From the NCBI GenBank assembly GCA_021794095.1, contig JAJYRN010000004.1, forward strand, positions 1 through 64,000: a stretch of DNA of 64,000 nt, written 5' to 3'. Made by a program: the position numbers and the translations under genes. Below the pieces are notes generated by a model that searched no databases, had not been told where the DNA came from, and saw nothing but the letters and a program-made list of their open reading frames with translations. The stretch is from Acidobacteriota bacterium (lineage in GTDB: Bacteria > Acidobacteriota > Holophagae > Holophagales > Holophagaceae). Shown piece by piece: positions 33,770-43,682 of the stretch (position 1 is its first letter; every line of letters starts with the position of its first letter).

Positions 33770-35343
33770 AGGACCTCCGGGTTGGAAGGGTGATCGGGAA
33801 TGCGGGTGGCGGAAGGATCCTGGGCCAAGGGGATGCGCACCGTGAACCGGCTTCCCGCGCCCGGTTCGCTCTGCACATCAATGGTTCCGCCATGCCCCTC
33901 CACGAGCCCCCAGGTCACCGCCAGACCCAGGCCGGTGCCCCGGTTGCCCTTGGTGGAGAAGAACGGTTCGAACAGGCGTGGCAGATCCTCCGGGGCGATG
34001 CCGCACCCCGTGTCCTCCACGCTCAGGCTCAGGCCCGCCCGCGGCGCAGCGGCCTCGTCCATGCCTTCAGCGGGCGGGAAGGCGCAGAGGGCGGTGCGGA
34101 GGGTGATGGTGCCGCCTTCATCGCCGATGGCATCCGCGGCATTCAGGAGGAGGTTCACCACCACCTGCTGGAGCTGGTTGGGATCCGCCTGGGCCTGGGG
34201 CAGGGTGTCCGCGAGATCCAGGACCAGGCTCACCTGGCGGAGGTGCAGCTGGGCCATGACCACGGCTACGGCGCGACGGGCGACTTCGTTGAGGTCCACG
34301 GGCTTGCGGGAGGGCGGCGCCGGCCGGGCGAAATCCAGCAGCTCGCGGATGATGCCCCGGCAGCGCACCGTCTCCCGGACGATGACATCCAGATCCTCCC
34401 GGGTGGCGGCATCGGCCTCGAGACGCTTGCGCAGCAGGGAGGCGTAGCTCAGGACGCCCGTGAGGGGATTGTTGATCTCGTGGGCGATGCCTGCCGCCAG
34501 GCGGCCCACGCTGGCCAGCTTGTCCGCCTGGGCGAGCTGCCGCTGGGTATCCGCCAGCCGCGCCACCATGTCGTTGAACGCCTTGGCCAACGTGCCCAGC
34601 TCATGACGGCCCAGAAAGGGGATCGGCGTCGAGAGGTCGCCCTCGCCCACCCGCTGCGTGCCCGCCACGAGGGCGGCCACGGGCCGCACCACCAGCCGCC
34701 GGTTGAGCCACCAGAGGATGAGGCTCACCGCGAGGACCGCCGCCACCGCCGACATCATCATCAGCGAGCGGTTCTGGGCGATGGCGTGGTCCACTTCGTC
34801 GAGTGAGACATTCACATCCAGCACCCCCAGGAAGCGCTGGGAGGGGTTGTGGGCGTGGCAGGCCGCGGTGGAACAGGAGGGTTCGTTGGGAATGGGATTG
34901 ATGATGCCCAGCAGCCGGCTGCCGTCCGGCCCGCGGAAGATCCGCGCCCGCTGCTGGATGTCGAGGCGCTCCAGGGGGCGCCCTTCCGCATGGCAGGCAT
35001 AGCAGGCTTCCGCCTTGAGGTTGACGGAGGTGCCGATCTCCTCAGGTTCCGAGGAGTACATGATGCGCCCCTCCTTGTTGAAGATCCGCACCTTGCGGAT
35101 GCCCTCCTGCCTCAGGGTGCCGATGTCACGGATCTGGCGATGGAGATCGTCCCGGCGGTTCTCCAGCATGTCGAAATGGGTGCTGCGCTGGATGGTTCCG
35201 CTGAGTTGATTGGCGGTGCGGGTGCGCTCCAGGAGCAGCTGGCGGGCCTGTTCCCGCACGGTCACCACGGCCATGATCCCGATGACGGCGGCCGCCGAGA
35301 GGCCGGCTCCCAGGATCAGACGTGTGCCGATACGGGTTCGCAT
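33766..35343 (-). CDS. Sensor histidine kinase with periplasmic c-type haem motifs
   Basis: A 525-residue kinase. TM1 is at about 8-28, with a periplasmic domain to about 195 holding CYACH (114-118) and C157-x4-C162-H163, both usable for covalent c-haem. TM2 at about 195-213 leads to a HAMP region (RPVAALVAGTQRVGEGDL), HisKA with H288 in AAGIAHEINNPLTG, and an HATPase domain (NLLLNAADA, VEDTGCGI, GTGLGLAV). Haem-bearing sensor kinases respond to redox state or gases. Its gene is 9 bp downstream of the NrfD gene and overlaps the response regulator, so it probably reports on the same redox module. Confidence 0.9.
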   Translation of the reverse strand: MRTRIGTRLILGAGLSAAAVIGIMAVVTVREQARQLLLERTRTANQLSGTIQRSTHFDMLENRRDDLHRQIRDIGTLRQEGIRKVRIFNKEGRIMYSSEPEEIGTSVNLKAEACYACHAEGRPLERLDIQQRARIFRGPDGSRLLGIINPIPNEPSCSTAACHAHNPSQRFLGVLDVNVSLDEVDHAIAQNRSLMMMSAVAAVLAVSLILWWLNRRLVVRPVAALVAGTQRVGEGDLSTPIPFLGRHELGTLAKAFNDMVARLADTQRQLAQADKLASVGRLAAGIAHEINNPLTGVLSYASLLRKRLEADAATREDLDVIVRETVRCRGIIRELLDFARPAPPSRKPVDLNEVARRAVAVVMAQLHLRQVSLVLDLADTLPQAQADPNQLQQVVVNLLLNAADAIGDEGGTITLRTALCAFPPAEGMDEAAAPRAGLSLSVEDTGCGIAPEDLPRLFEPFFSTKGNRGTGLGLAVTWGLVEGHGGTIDVQSEPGAGSRFTVRIPLAQDPSATRIPDHPSNPEVL

Positions 35344-35352
35344 GCGGTGCTC

Positions 35353-36510
35353 CTATCGGCCGGATCCGGGGGCCCGCGCCTCCTCGGGGAAAATGCTGAA
35401 GAAGCGCACACACAGGGCGAAAACGGCCATGCCGATGGCCACCAGGCCAAGGGAGATGATGACTTCGCCCACGGAGGGGATGTAGTGCGCGCCGGCGGCC
35501 CGCTCCAGTCCCGTGATGCTCACGTTCAGGCGGTTCACCACGAATCCGAGCACCGCCAGGAAGGCGCTGAACACCAGCCAGTCCTTGCTCTGGCGCAGCC
35601 GGGGGATGGCCATGAGCACCACCGGGAGGATGACCCCCAGCACAAACTCCACGAGGAACATGCGGCCCTCATAGCCGAAGGCGAAAATGGACGAGAAGGC
35701 CCCGTTCCGGTGGATGGCCTCCAGACGCATCAGCCCATAGATGCCGAGGGCCACCACCATGCCCCGCGCCAGGGGCTCCAGCAGATCCATCTCCAGGTGG
35801 CGGTGGAAGGCCCTGCCGCTGAGGTAGGACTCCAGGATCACCATGCCGATGCCCGCGCCGATGGCGGACGTGAAGAAATGGAGCGGAAGGAGCGGCGAGT
35901 ACCAGAGGGGATGCAGCTTGCTCGGCACGATGAGGTAGAGCGTGCCGAGGGAGGATTGGTGCAGGGTCGAGAGCACCACGCCGAGGATCACCAGGGGCGT
36001 GTAGAGGCCGTGGATGATGCGGACCGGCGTATGCCAGCCCAGCCACTCGAACACCACGGGTGAGAACTCCAGCGCCAGCACGGTGGTGTAGAGCATCACG
36101 CACCAGGCCACTTCGAACATCACGGAATGGGGATTCCAGTAGATGATGGCGTGCCAGATGCGCCAGGGCTGGCCCAGGTCGTACATGAGGGCGAGGATCA
36201 CGAAGGCGTAGCCCAGGAAGCCCGTCAGAACCGTCGGGCGCAGGATCGGCTCGAACCGCTTGATGTTGAACAGGTGGACGATGGCCGTGAGGGTGAACGC
36301 CCCGGCCGCGAGGCCCACGCCGCACAGGAGGTCGAAGCCGATCCACAGGCCCCAGGGGAAGGTGTCGCTCAGGTGGGTCACGGCACCCAGGCCCCGCGTG
36401 AAGCGCAGCACAGTCACCACCAGGAATGGAACCATCAGCACGGCGAACACAGCGGTCCAGAAACCGGGGCGGAACCGCCGCGCCTGGAGGATGAGGGATG
36501 AAGTGTTCAT
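35353..36510 (-). CDS. NrfD/PsrC/HybB-type membrane quinone-interacting subunit
   Basis: A 385-residue polytopic protein with about ten hydrophobic segments and NrfD-family features (TFPWGLWIGFDLLCGVGLAAGAFTL near the N-terminus, LEFSPVVFEWLGWHTPVRIIHGLYTPLVILGVVLSTLHQSSLGTLYL in the middle). Such subunits exchange electrons between the quinone pool and a partner iron-sulfur protein, as in HybB or PsrC. The ATG overlaps the stop of the iron-sulfur gene as ATGA. No molybdopterin or hydrogenase catalytic subunit is nearby. Confidence 0.9.
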   Translation of the reverse strand: MNTSSLILQARRFRPGFWTAVFAVLMVPFLVVTVLRFTRGLGAVTHLSDTFPWGLWIGFDLLCGVGLAAGAFTLTAIVHLFNIKRFEPILRPTVLTGFLGYAFVILALMYDLGQPWRIWHAIIYWNPHSVMFEVAWCVMLYTTVLALEFSPVVFEWLGWHTPVRIIHGLYTPLVILGVVLSTLHQSSLGTLYLIVPSKLHPLWYSPLLPLHFFTSAIGAGIGMVILESYLSGRAFHRHLEMDLLEPLARGMVVALGIYGLMRLEAIHRNGAFSSIFAFGYEGRMFLVEFVLGVILPVVLMAIPRLRQSKDWLVFSAFLAVLGFVVNRLNVSITGLERAAGAHYIPSVGEVIISLGLVAIGMAVFALCVRFFSIFPEEARAPGSGR

Positions 36511-37268
36511 GCGCGGTCTCCCGGATGCTTGGGGCCCTTGCCGGCCTGCTCGACGCGGGCGACAGTCTCCCGGCGGGCCGTGATCCAGTGCACGCCGTAG
36601 AGGAACACCGCCCAGACCCCCACGAAATCGGGGATCTTCGAGAGCACCTGCCAGGTCTGCATGGCCGGCGGCTCATTGGGCAGCGAGGTCTTGAGGCCGA
36701 GCTCTTTGAAGGGCACGCCGGACACCATCAGCACCGAGGTTCCGCCGGTCTCCTGCAGCCCGTAGATGTGGTTCACATACTTGCCCGGTTCCTTCCGGAT
36801 GCGATTGCGGGCGTCCCAGACCAGATCCTCCCGCTTGCCGAAGACAGTGGCCTCCACGGGACAGGCTTCGGCGCAGGCGGTCGGCCGCCCCTCCTTCACC
36901 CGGTCCGCGCAGAGAATGCATTTGCCCACCACGGGCACGGGGCGGTCCCACTGGTATTTCGGAACGTCGAACGGGCAGGCCTGGATGCAGTAGCGGCAGC
37001 CAATGCACTTGTCCGCGTCGTACACCACCGGCCCCTCGGGCGTCTTGTGCAGCGCCCCCACCGGGCAGACCGACGCGCAGGTGGGCACTTCGCAATGCAT
37101 GCAGAGCTGGCGGACACTGACGCCCGCCCGGGGCTGCACCGTGGTCCAGGTGTAGGCCGTGAGGTGATCCTCCACCGGCCCCGGGAGCTTGTTCTGCTCC
37201 TTGCAGGCCGAGGCGCAGGCGCCGCAACCGATGCAGCGCGTGGTGTCAAAGAGAAGGCCCACAACCAT
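36507..37268 (-). CDS. 4Fe-4S ferredoxin-type electron-transfer protein (HybA/DmsB-like)
   Basis: A 253-residue protein with four [4Fe-4S]-binding cysteine groups: CIGCGACASACKE, CMHCEVPTCASVCPVGA, CIGCRYCIQACPF and CILCADRVKEGRPTACAEACP. A C-terminal transmembrane helix (IPDFVGVWAVFLYGVHWI) resembles the membrane anchor of HybA. No Tat signal is present in the chosen frame. The ATG at 37268 has GGGAG 6 nt upstream; ATGs at 37280 and 37286 are alternatives. It is the first gene of the four-gene redox/signalling operon. Confidence 0.9.
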   Translation of the reverse strand: MVVGLLFDTTRCIGCGACASACKEQNKLPGPVEDHLTAYTWTTVQPRAGVSVRQLCMHCEVPTCASVCPVGALHKTPEGPVVYDADKCIGCRYCIQACPFDVPKYQWDRPVPVVGKCILCADRVKEGRPTACAEACPVEATVFGKREDLVWDARNRIRKEPGKYVNHIYGLQETGGTSVLMVSGVPFKELGLKTSLPNEPPAMQTWQVLSKIPDFVGVWAVFLYGVHWITARRETVARVEQAGKGPKHPGDRA

Positions 37269-37366
37269 GGGTTCTCCCATTCTCATCAAAGGATCCCGAG
37301 GGCTTTCAGGGACCATCCGCAAGAAGCATCCACCCCGCAACTTGCATAGTCAACCCATTGGTATTC

Positions 37367-37394
37367 AAAAAAATAACCCACCTATTGGTGGGTT
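37367..37394 (-). terminator. Rho-independent terminator on the minus strand
   Basis: The perfect 8-bp stem AACCCACC/GGTGGGTT with a 4-nt loop (37375-37394) is followed on the minus strand by A and seven T (37367-37374). It would stop leftward transcription coming from the Cys/Lys-rich gene before the redox operon. Confidence 0.75.
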
Positions 37395-37408
37395 TTACAC
37401 GCATTTTT

Positions 37409-37425
37409 GTGCGTCTGAGACGCAC
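37409..37425. promoter_or_regulatory. Palindrome GTGCGTC-TGA-GACGCAC
   Basis: A perfect 7-bp inverted repeat with a 3-nt centre lies in the non-coding stretch 37269-37543. It has no strong T tract on either side. Its size suits a repressor/activator operator or a small hairpin. Nothing else in this intergenic stretch suggests a gene. Confidence 0.35.
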
Positions 37426-37489
37426 TCCTGTTTTAGTTAAAAAACGACCCACACTGGCGAATTCGATTCGGCCGGCCGAGGTACACTCT

Positions 37490-37522
37490 AACGCCCCGCA
37501 GGACGGCATCCTGCGAGGCGTT
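37490..37522 (-). terminator. Hairpin directly after the Cys/Lys-rich gene
   Basis: Stem halves AACGCC/GGCGTT and GCAGGA/TCCTGC are nested with a small internal mismatch and a 5-nt loop. The hairpin starts about 20 bp past the stop at 37544. The T tract on the minus strand is weak. Confidence 0.5.
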
Positions 37523-37543
37523 GACGTCCTCCGGAAACCGGAT

Positions 37544-37741
37544 TCAGCCCTTCTTGGCCATGGGGCAATCCGCCTTCTTCGGGCAGGTCTTGCCACAGGC
37601 GCAACCCGCCTTGCCGGCCTTGGAGCAGGCCTTGCAAGCCTTCGGGCAATCGGCCTTCTTCGGGCAGGGCTTCGGCGCATTCTGGGCGAATGCCACGGAG
37701 GCGATGGCGGCCAAGGCAAGGGAGGCGAACAGCTTCTTCAT
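37544..37741 (-). CDS. Tiny exported Cys/Lys-rich protein, possible metal binder
   Basis: A 65-residue protein. The signal peptide MKKLFASLALAAIASVAFA is followed by a 46-residue mature chain with 8 Cys and 12 Lys. The mature part contains the exact octapeptide CPKKADCP twice (residues 26-33 and 53-60) flanking a CKACSKAGKAGCACGKTC core. The cysteine density suggests a periplasmic metal-binding or redox role like a metallothionein, but no family is recognised. The ATG at 37741 has a GGAG site and its signal peptide decides the start. It lies directly downstream of groEL but is separated from it by a strong terminator. Confidence 0.75.
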   Translation of the reverse strand: MKKLFASLALAAIASVAFAQNAPKPCPKKADCPKACKACSKAGKAGCACGKTCPKKADCPMAKKG

Positions 37742-37793
37742 GGGGGACTCCGGAATAAGGAACCGCCAGTCTACCGCACCCAGGAGCAGCCCC

Positions 37794-37830
37794 AAAAAGA
37801 AGCGCCCCGCGAGGCGGGGCGCTTCTTTTT
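37794..37830. terminator. Bidirectional rho-independent terminator after groEL
   Basis: A perfect 17-bp palindrome AAAAAGAAGCGCCCCGC / GCGGGGCGCTTCTTTTT with a GAG loop. T-rich tails exist on both strands. It lies 20 bp past the groEL stop and ends the groES-groEL transcript. Confidence 0.92.
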
Positions 37831-37849
37831 GAATGGCTGATCCCTCAGA

Positions 37850-39583
<1,734 letters not shown>

Positions 39584-39871
39584 TTAGCCCACGATCGCCA
39601 GGATCTCGTCCTCGCGCACGATGACGTGATCCACGCCCTCGATCTTCACTTCCGTGCCGCTGTACTTGCCGATCAGCACCTTGTGGCCGGCCTTCACGGA
39701 CATGGGGTTGCGGGTGCCGTTTTCGTTGATCTTGCCCTCACCGACGGCCACCACTTCAGCCTCCATGGGCTTCTCCTTGGCGGTGTCGGGGATGATGATG
39801 CCGCCCTTCACGGTTTCGGCGGCGTCCACGCGCTTCAGCAGAACGCGGTCGGACAGGGGCTTGATGGCCAT
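39584..39871 (-). CDS. groES: Co-chaperonin GroES (10 kDa)
   Basis: A 95-residue co-chaperonin. [35 protein letters not shown] contains the mobile loop (VKGGIIIPD) and [37 protein letters not shown] is the standard body. The ATG at 39871 is set by the family N-terminus. A CIRCE element and a sigma-70 promoter lie upstream. Confidence 0.97.
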   Translation of the reverse strand: MAIKPLSDRVLLKRVDAAETVKGGIIIPDTAKEKPMEAEVVAVGEGKINENGTRNPMSVKAGHKVLIGKYSGTEVKIEGVDHVIVREDEILAIVG

Positions 39872-39915
39872 GGGACCTCCTTGGATGAGAGAGAAAGAAC
39901 GGGAAAAGGGCGCTG

Positions 39916-39942
39916 TTAGCACTCGACCACAGCGAGTGCTAA
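39916..39942. promoter_or_regulatory. CIRCE operator (HrcA-binding)
   Basis: TTAGCACTC-N9-GAGTGCTAA, an exact match to the CIRCE consensus, lies 45 bp upstream of groES. HrcA repressor would block transcription here until heat shock. hrcA itself is not in the window. Confidence 0.97.
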
Positions 39943-39972
39943 ATCTTGAAGCCCGCGGGGGCCCCTTGTCAA
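39943..39972 (-). promoter_or_regulatory. Sigma-70 promoter of groES-groEL
   Basis: TTGACA at 39972-39967 (minus strand), a 17-18 nt spacer, then TCAAGAT at 39949-39943. The CIRCE element follows immediately, covering the transcription start region, which is the usual arrangement for HrcA control. Confidence 0.75.
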
Positions 39973-40086
39973 GCCGCTTCGGACAGGATTTTTATAAATC
40001 TAAAAAAAAATTTGAAGATTTTCTTCGCACGAATAAAAATGTTTGTCCCCCTCGCCGAAGGCCAGGGGGGGTGTACGCTGAAGGTC

Positions 40087-40785
40087 ATGGACCTGCTTGC
40101 CCTTCTGCGCAATCTCCAGTTCACGCTGGACAACCTCCGAACCATCGAAAGGGATCTGGCAGCCTTTCCTCCGGATCTGGCAGCCCTGGATGCGCGCCTG
40201 AAGGCGCTCGACCGGGAAGTGGCCGCGAAGGCCAAGGCCCTGGACACGGCCCGGGCCCAGATTCAGACCAAGTCCCACGCCCTGGTCACCGCCCAGAAGG
40301 AGGAGGACCTGGCCCGCACGGCCCTCAAGGCCACCCATCAGAAGGTGCAGTACACTGCCGCCATCCGCGAACTGGACGAGAAGGAACGCCAGAAGGCCCA
40401 GATCACGAAGCCCTTGAAGGCCCTCGATGCGGAGGTCCAGGCGCTGGAGGCCATGCTCGCCTCGCGGGCGGAGGAGCAGGCCACCCTCCAGGCCCAGTTC
40501 GACGAGCTGCATGCGGTCTTCCTCGAAGAGCACGCCAACCAGGTCGCTGCCCGTACCCAGCTCCAGACCAAGCAGGCCCAGTTGGAAGCCAAGCTGCCCA
40601 CAGCGGAGAAAGTCCGCTTCCACCGCCTGCTGACCGCGCGGCAGGGGCGGGCCATCGCAGCCGTGGAGAACGGCGCCTGCACCGGCTGCCGGGTGAAGCT
40701 CCGGGGCCCGTTCCTGGCCAGCCTGCGCGAAGCCAAGGAACCCGTGCCCTGCGAATCCTGCCAGCGGATCCTCTTCCTGCCGTGA
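40087..40785 (+). CDS. Coiled-coil protein with C-terminal C4 zinc ribbon (CdsZ/zf-RING_7 type)
   Basis: A 232-residue protein. A long antiparallel coiled coil (about 1-190, with heptad-like Ala/Leu/Lys/Glu stretches) is followed by a four-Cys zinc ribbon, GACTGCRVKLR ... PVPCESCQRILFLP. This is the layout of the widespread C4-type zinc-ribbon family often found near the YggS-type gene. Proposed roles include DNA or nucleotide binding, but none is certain. The ATG at 40087 follows a GAAGGT site; the frame upstream is the AT-rich promoter region. The stop overlaps the GTG start of the next gene. Confidence 0.85.
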   Translation: MDLLALLRNLQFTLDNLRTIERDLAAFPPDLAALDARLKALDREVAAKAKALDTARAQIQTKSHALVTAQKEEDLARTALKATHQKVQYTAAIRELDEKERQKAQITKPLKALDAEVQALEAMLASRAEEQATLQAQFDELHAVFLEEHANQVAARTQLQTKQAQLEAKLPTAEKVRFHRLLTARQGRAIAAVENGACTGCRVKLRGPFLASLREAKEPVPCESCQRILFLP

Positions 40786-41447
40786 GCCTGGCCGAGCGCA
40801 TCGAGGCCCTGCGGGGCCGCATCGCCTGCGCCTGTGACCGGGCCGGATGTGATCCAGCCACGGTGGACCTGCTGCCTGTCTCGAAGAAACAGCCCCTGGC
40901 GTTGATCCGGGAAGCCGCGGCCCTGGGCTTCCGCCGTTTCGGCGAAAACTATGTCCAGGAGGGCGCCGCCAAGGCCGAAGCCGCGCCGGACCTGGACTTC
41001 CTGCTCCTCGGCCCGCTCCAGCGCAACAAAGCCAAGGCGGCCCTCCAGGCCTTCCGCGAGATCCTCACCCTCGACCGTCCCGAGCTGGCGGAGCGACTGC
41101 GGCACCTGGCAGGCGAACTGGACGTGATCCGTCCCGTGTGGATCCAGGTGGATCTCTGGGGGGAGGCCACCAAGCTGGGCGGCTGTGCCGAAGCGGCTCT
41201 GCCCGCCCTCCTGGACGCCCTTGGCGGCGACCCGCGCCTGCCGCTGCAAGGCCTGATGGCGATCCCGCCGCCCGGAGATGCCTCGGCCTTCGCCACCGTG
41301 GCCACCCTGCGCCAGCGCCTGCAGCAGGAGCTCAGCCAACCCCTCCGCCTCAGCATGGGCATGAGCGGGGATCTGGAGGCTGCCATCGCCGCCGGCTCCG
41401 ACCAGATCCGCATCGGCACCGCCTTCTTCGGCGGGCGGGTGTATTGA
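40782..41447 (+). CDS. YggS-family pyridoxal-phosphate homeostasis protein
   Basis: A 221-residue PLP-binding TIM-barrel protein of the YggS/PLPBP family, involved in PLP and amino-acid homeostasis rather than racemisation. LLPVSKKQPLALIREA holds the PLP lysine, FGENYVQEGAAK follows, and the phosphate-binding C-terminus LSMGMSGDLEAAIAAGSDQIRIGTAFFG is canonical. The start is GTG, overlapping the zinc-ribbon stop as GTGA. It is slightly shorter than typical members but complete. Confidence 0.92.
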   Translation: MSLAERIEALRGRIACACDRAGCDPATVDLLPVSKKQPLALIREAAALGFRRFGENYVQEGAAKAEAAPDLDFLLLGPLQRNKAKAALQAFREILTLDRPELAERLRHLAGELDVIRPVWIQVDLWGEATKLGGCAEAALPALLDALGGDPRLPLQGLMAIPPPGDASAFATVATLRQRLQQELSQPLRLSMGMSGDLEAAIAAGSDQIRIGTAFFGGRVY

Positions 41448-41511
41448 CATCATCGAGGGAGGACCGCCTGCGCCCCTTCGGGTCGCGATATCCCCCCTCG
41501 CGCACCCCCAC

Positions 41512-41540
41512 GCGGAGTCCCGGCCAAGCCGGGACTCCGC
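41512..41540. terminator. Strong hairpin after the YggS-family gene
   Basis: The perfect 13-bp stem GCGGAGTCCCGGC/GCCGGGACTCCGC has a 3-nt loop, 65 bp past the stop. There is no U tract, so it may act as an RNA-stabilising or factor-dependent terminator. Confidence 0.6.
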
Positions 41541-41625
41541 GTCTGACATCAGCGCCTTCCCCCCGGTAGGGCCTCGCGGTTCCCTCCGCTTCATGGTTCG
41601 ATGGCGGTTTCCCCATGGAGCCGCC

Positions 41626-42051
41626 ATGACCACCCTCCAGACCGCCACGGCCACGCTGCCCGTCTCCGCGGACGCGCTGTATGCCTTCCTCTCCGACCTC
41701 TCAAAGCACCGCGCGTTCCTCGAGCCCGGGGCCCTGAACTTCCAGGGCGATGCCGACCGGCACAGCTACCTCGTCGAAGTCATGGGCATGAAGATGCCCC
41801 AGGAGCTGGTGGCCAAGGAGCGCATCCCCGGCCAGCGGGTGAGCCTCGTGCCCGGCGGCAAGAAGATGTTCGACCACGAGCTGCGCTTCGAAATCGCCGC
41901 CAGCGGGAGCGGCAGCACCCTGCGGATCGTGGACGAGGCCGACATCCCCACGATGATGAAGATGATGGGCGCCGAGAAGCTGCTCCAGGGCCAGCTCGAC
42001 ACCGCCCTGGCGCGGATCCAGGCGTTGGCGGGCGAAGGCAAGCTGGGCTGA
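41626..42051 (+). CDS. SRPBCC-like (START/Bet v1 fold) protein
   Basis: A 141-residue protein. It starts TATATLPVSADALYAFLSDLSKHRAFL, the entry pattern of SRPBCC/polyketide-cyclase-like domains, followed by alternating strands and a long C-terminal helix (MGAEKLLQGQLDTALARIQALAG). Such proteins bind hydrophobic ligands; no ligand can be assigned. The ATG at 41626 gives the family N-terminus. Confidence 0.75.
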   Translation: MTTLQTATATLPVSADALYAFLSDLSKHRAFLEPGALNFQGDADRHSYLVEVMGMKMPQELVAKERIPGQRVSLVPGGKKMFDHELRFEIAASGSGSTLRIVDEADIPTMMKMMGAEKLLQGQLDTALARIQALAGEGKLG

Positions 42052-42070
42052 ACGGCGCCCGACAGGACCT

Positions 42071-42141
42071 GTCACCAAGGCACCACGACACCACGAAAAC
42101 CGCTTGATTCTTTTCTTGGTGTCTTCGTGTCTTGGTGGTGA
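42071..42141. repeat. Solo palindromic repeat, CACCAAG subtype
   Basis: The arm GTCACCAAGGCACCACGACA is answered by GTGTCTTCGTGTCTTGGTGG with a short T-rich centre. It sits between the SRPBCC gene and the DUF4139 gene. The fourth sequence subtype of the same palindrome family in this window. Confidence 0.85.
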
Positions 42142-42230
42142 TCTGTTTTCAATTCCCAATGAAAGGATTCACCCCATCCTGGCATGACCTAGTATCGGAC
42201 CCCTGGCCCGCCCACCCACACGGAGGTTCC

Positions 42231-43652
42231 ATGCGTACCGCCCTGCTGCTCGCCGCTCTCCCCGCGCTCCTGGCCGCCCAGGAAACGCCCACCACACTGA
42301 AAGATCAGAAGGCCCTGGCGGTCACCATCTACAACGACAACCTGGCCCTGGTGAAGGACACGCGGGAGGTGCGGCTGCCCAAAGGCGAGGCCCGGCTGGC
42401 CTTCGAGGAGGTGTCGGCCCAGATCCGGCCCGAGACGGCACTGCTGCGGAACCTCACCGCTCCGAAGGGCTTCTGGGTGAGCGAGCAGAATTTCGACTTC
42501 GATCTGTTGACGCCCCAGAAGCTGCTGGACAAGTACGTGGGGAAGCAGGTGACGGTGGTGCGCAGCGTGCCCAACCCCGACGGCGCGGGCGCGAAGGAGG
42601 TGCGGGAAACCGCCACCGTGCTGGCCACCAACGGCGGTGTGGTGCTGCAGTTCCCCGATCGCATCGAGACCAGCATCCCCGGCCGCATCGTCTATCCCGG
42701 CGTACCCGCGAACCTCCGCTCCCGTCCCACCCTCGTCATCAGCCTGCACAGCTCCGAAGCCGCACCCCAGCGGCTGGAACTCAGCTACCTCACGGGCGGC
42801 CTCTCCTGGCGCGCCGACTACGTGGCCAACCTCGCGCCGGATGAAAAGACGCTGGACCTCAGCGGCTGGGTGACCCTCACGAACCAGAGCGGCGCCGCCT
42901 ACCCCCACGCCACGCTGCAACTGGTGGCCGGGGACGTGCATCAGGTCCAGGCCCATAGGAACGTGGAGCTGAGCATGGCGCGCATGGCCGCCCCGCCGCC
43001 CCCCCGGATGCAGGAGGAGAGCCTCTTCGAATACCACCTCTACACCCTGGACCACCCCACCACCCTGGCCGTGAACCAGACCAAGCAGGTGGCCCTGCTC
43101 AGCGCCAGTGCCGTGCCGGTGACGAAGGAATACGTGCTCCAGGGCCAGGGCTACTACTACACCGGGAGCTACGGCGATCTGGGCGCTGCCCAGAAAGTGG
43201 GCGTGTTCCTGAGCTTCCAGAACGAAGCGGCCCAGCACCTGGGGATGCCGCTGCCCAAGGGGATCTTCCGCGTCTACAAGCGCGATACGGAGGGCCGCAT
43301 CCAGTTCGTGGGGGAGGACCAGATTGATCACACGCCGGTCCACGAGCAGGTGCGCCTGAAGCTGGGCGATGCCTTCGATCTCACGGCCCACCGGAAGCAG
43401 ACGGACTACCAGAACCTCGGACGCAAGGGCAAGTACACCAACGTCTCCGAGAGCGCCTACCAGGTGGTGCTGAAGAACGCCAAGAAGGAGCCTGTGATCG
43501 TGCTTGTGCGGGAACCCATGCCCGGCGACTGGGAGATCCTCCAGAACAGCCTTCCGTTCACGAAGACCGATGCCCACACGGCCACCTTCCGCGTGCCGGT
43601 TCCCGCAGGCGGCAGCGCCACGTTGACCTACCGGGTGCGGGTGAAGTGGTAG
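42231..43652 (+). CDS. Exported DUF4139 domain protein
   Basis: A 473-residue protein with a signal peptide (MRTALLLAALPALLAAQ), then beta-rich sequence beginning LAVTIYNDNLALVKDTREV and the middle motif LELSYLTGGLSWRADYVANL that is typical of DUF4139. It ends with a C-terminal beta domain closing in LTYRVRVKW. Function unknown; the family is cell-envelope associated. GGAGG precedes the ATG at 42231. Confidence 0.85.
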   Translation: MRTALLLAALPALLAAQETPTTLKDQKALAVTIYNDNLALVKDTREVRLPKGEARLAFEEVSAQIRPETALLRNLTAPKGFWVSEQNFDFDLLTPQKLLDKYVGKQVTVVRSVPNPDGAGAKEVRETATVLATNGGVVLQFPDRIETSIPGRIVYPGVPANLRSRPTLVISLHSSEAAPQRLELSYLTGGLSWRADYVANLAPDEKTLDLSGWVTLTNQSGAAYPHATLQLVAGDVHQVQAHRNVELSMARMAAPPPPRMQEESLFEYHLYTLDHPTTLAVNQTKQVALLSASAVPVTKEYVLQGQGYYYTGSYGDLGAAQKVGVFLSFQNEAAQHLGMPLPKGIFRVYKRDTEGRIQFVGEDQIDHTPVHEQVRLKLGDAFDLTAHRKQTDYQNLGRKGKYTNVSESAYQVVLKNAKKEPVIVLVREPMPGDWEILQNSLPFTKTDAHTATFRVPVPAGGSATLTYRVRVKW

Positions 43653-43682
43653 CAGCCCCTGGGACCGGCCCCTGGCACACTG

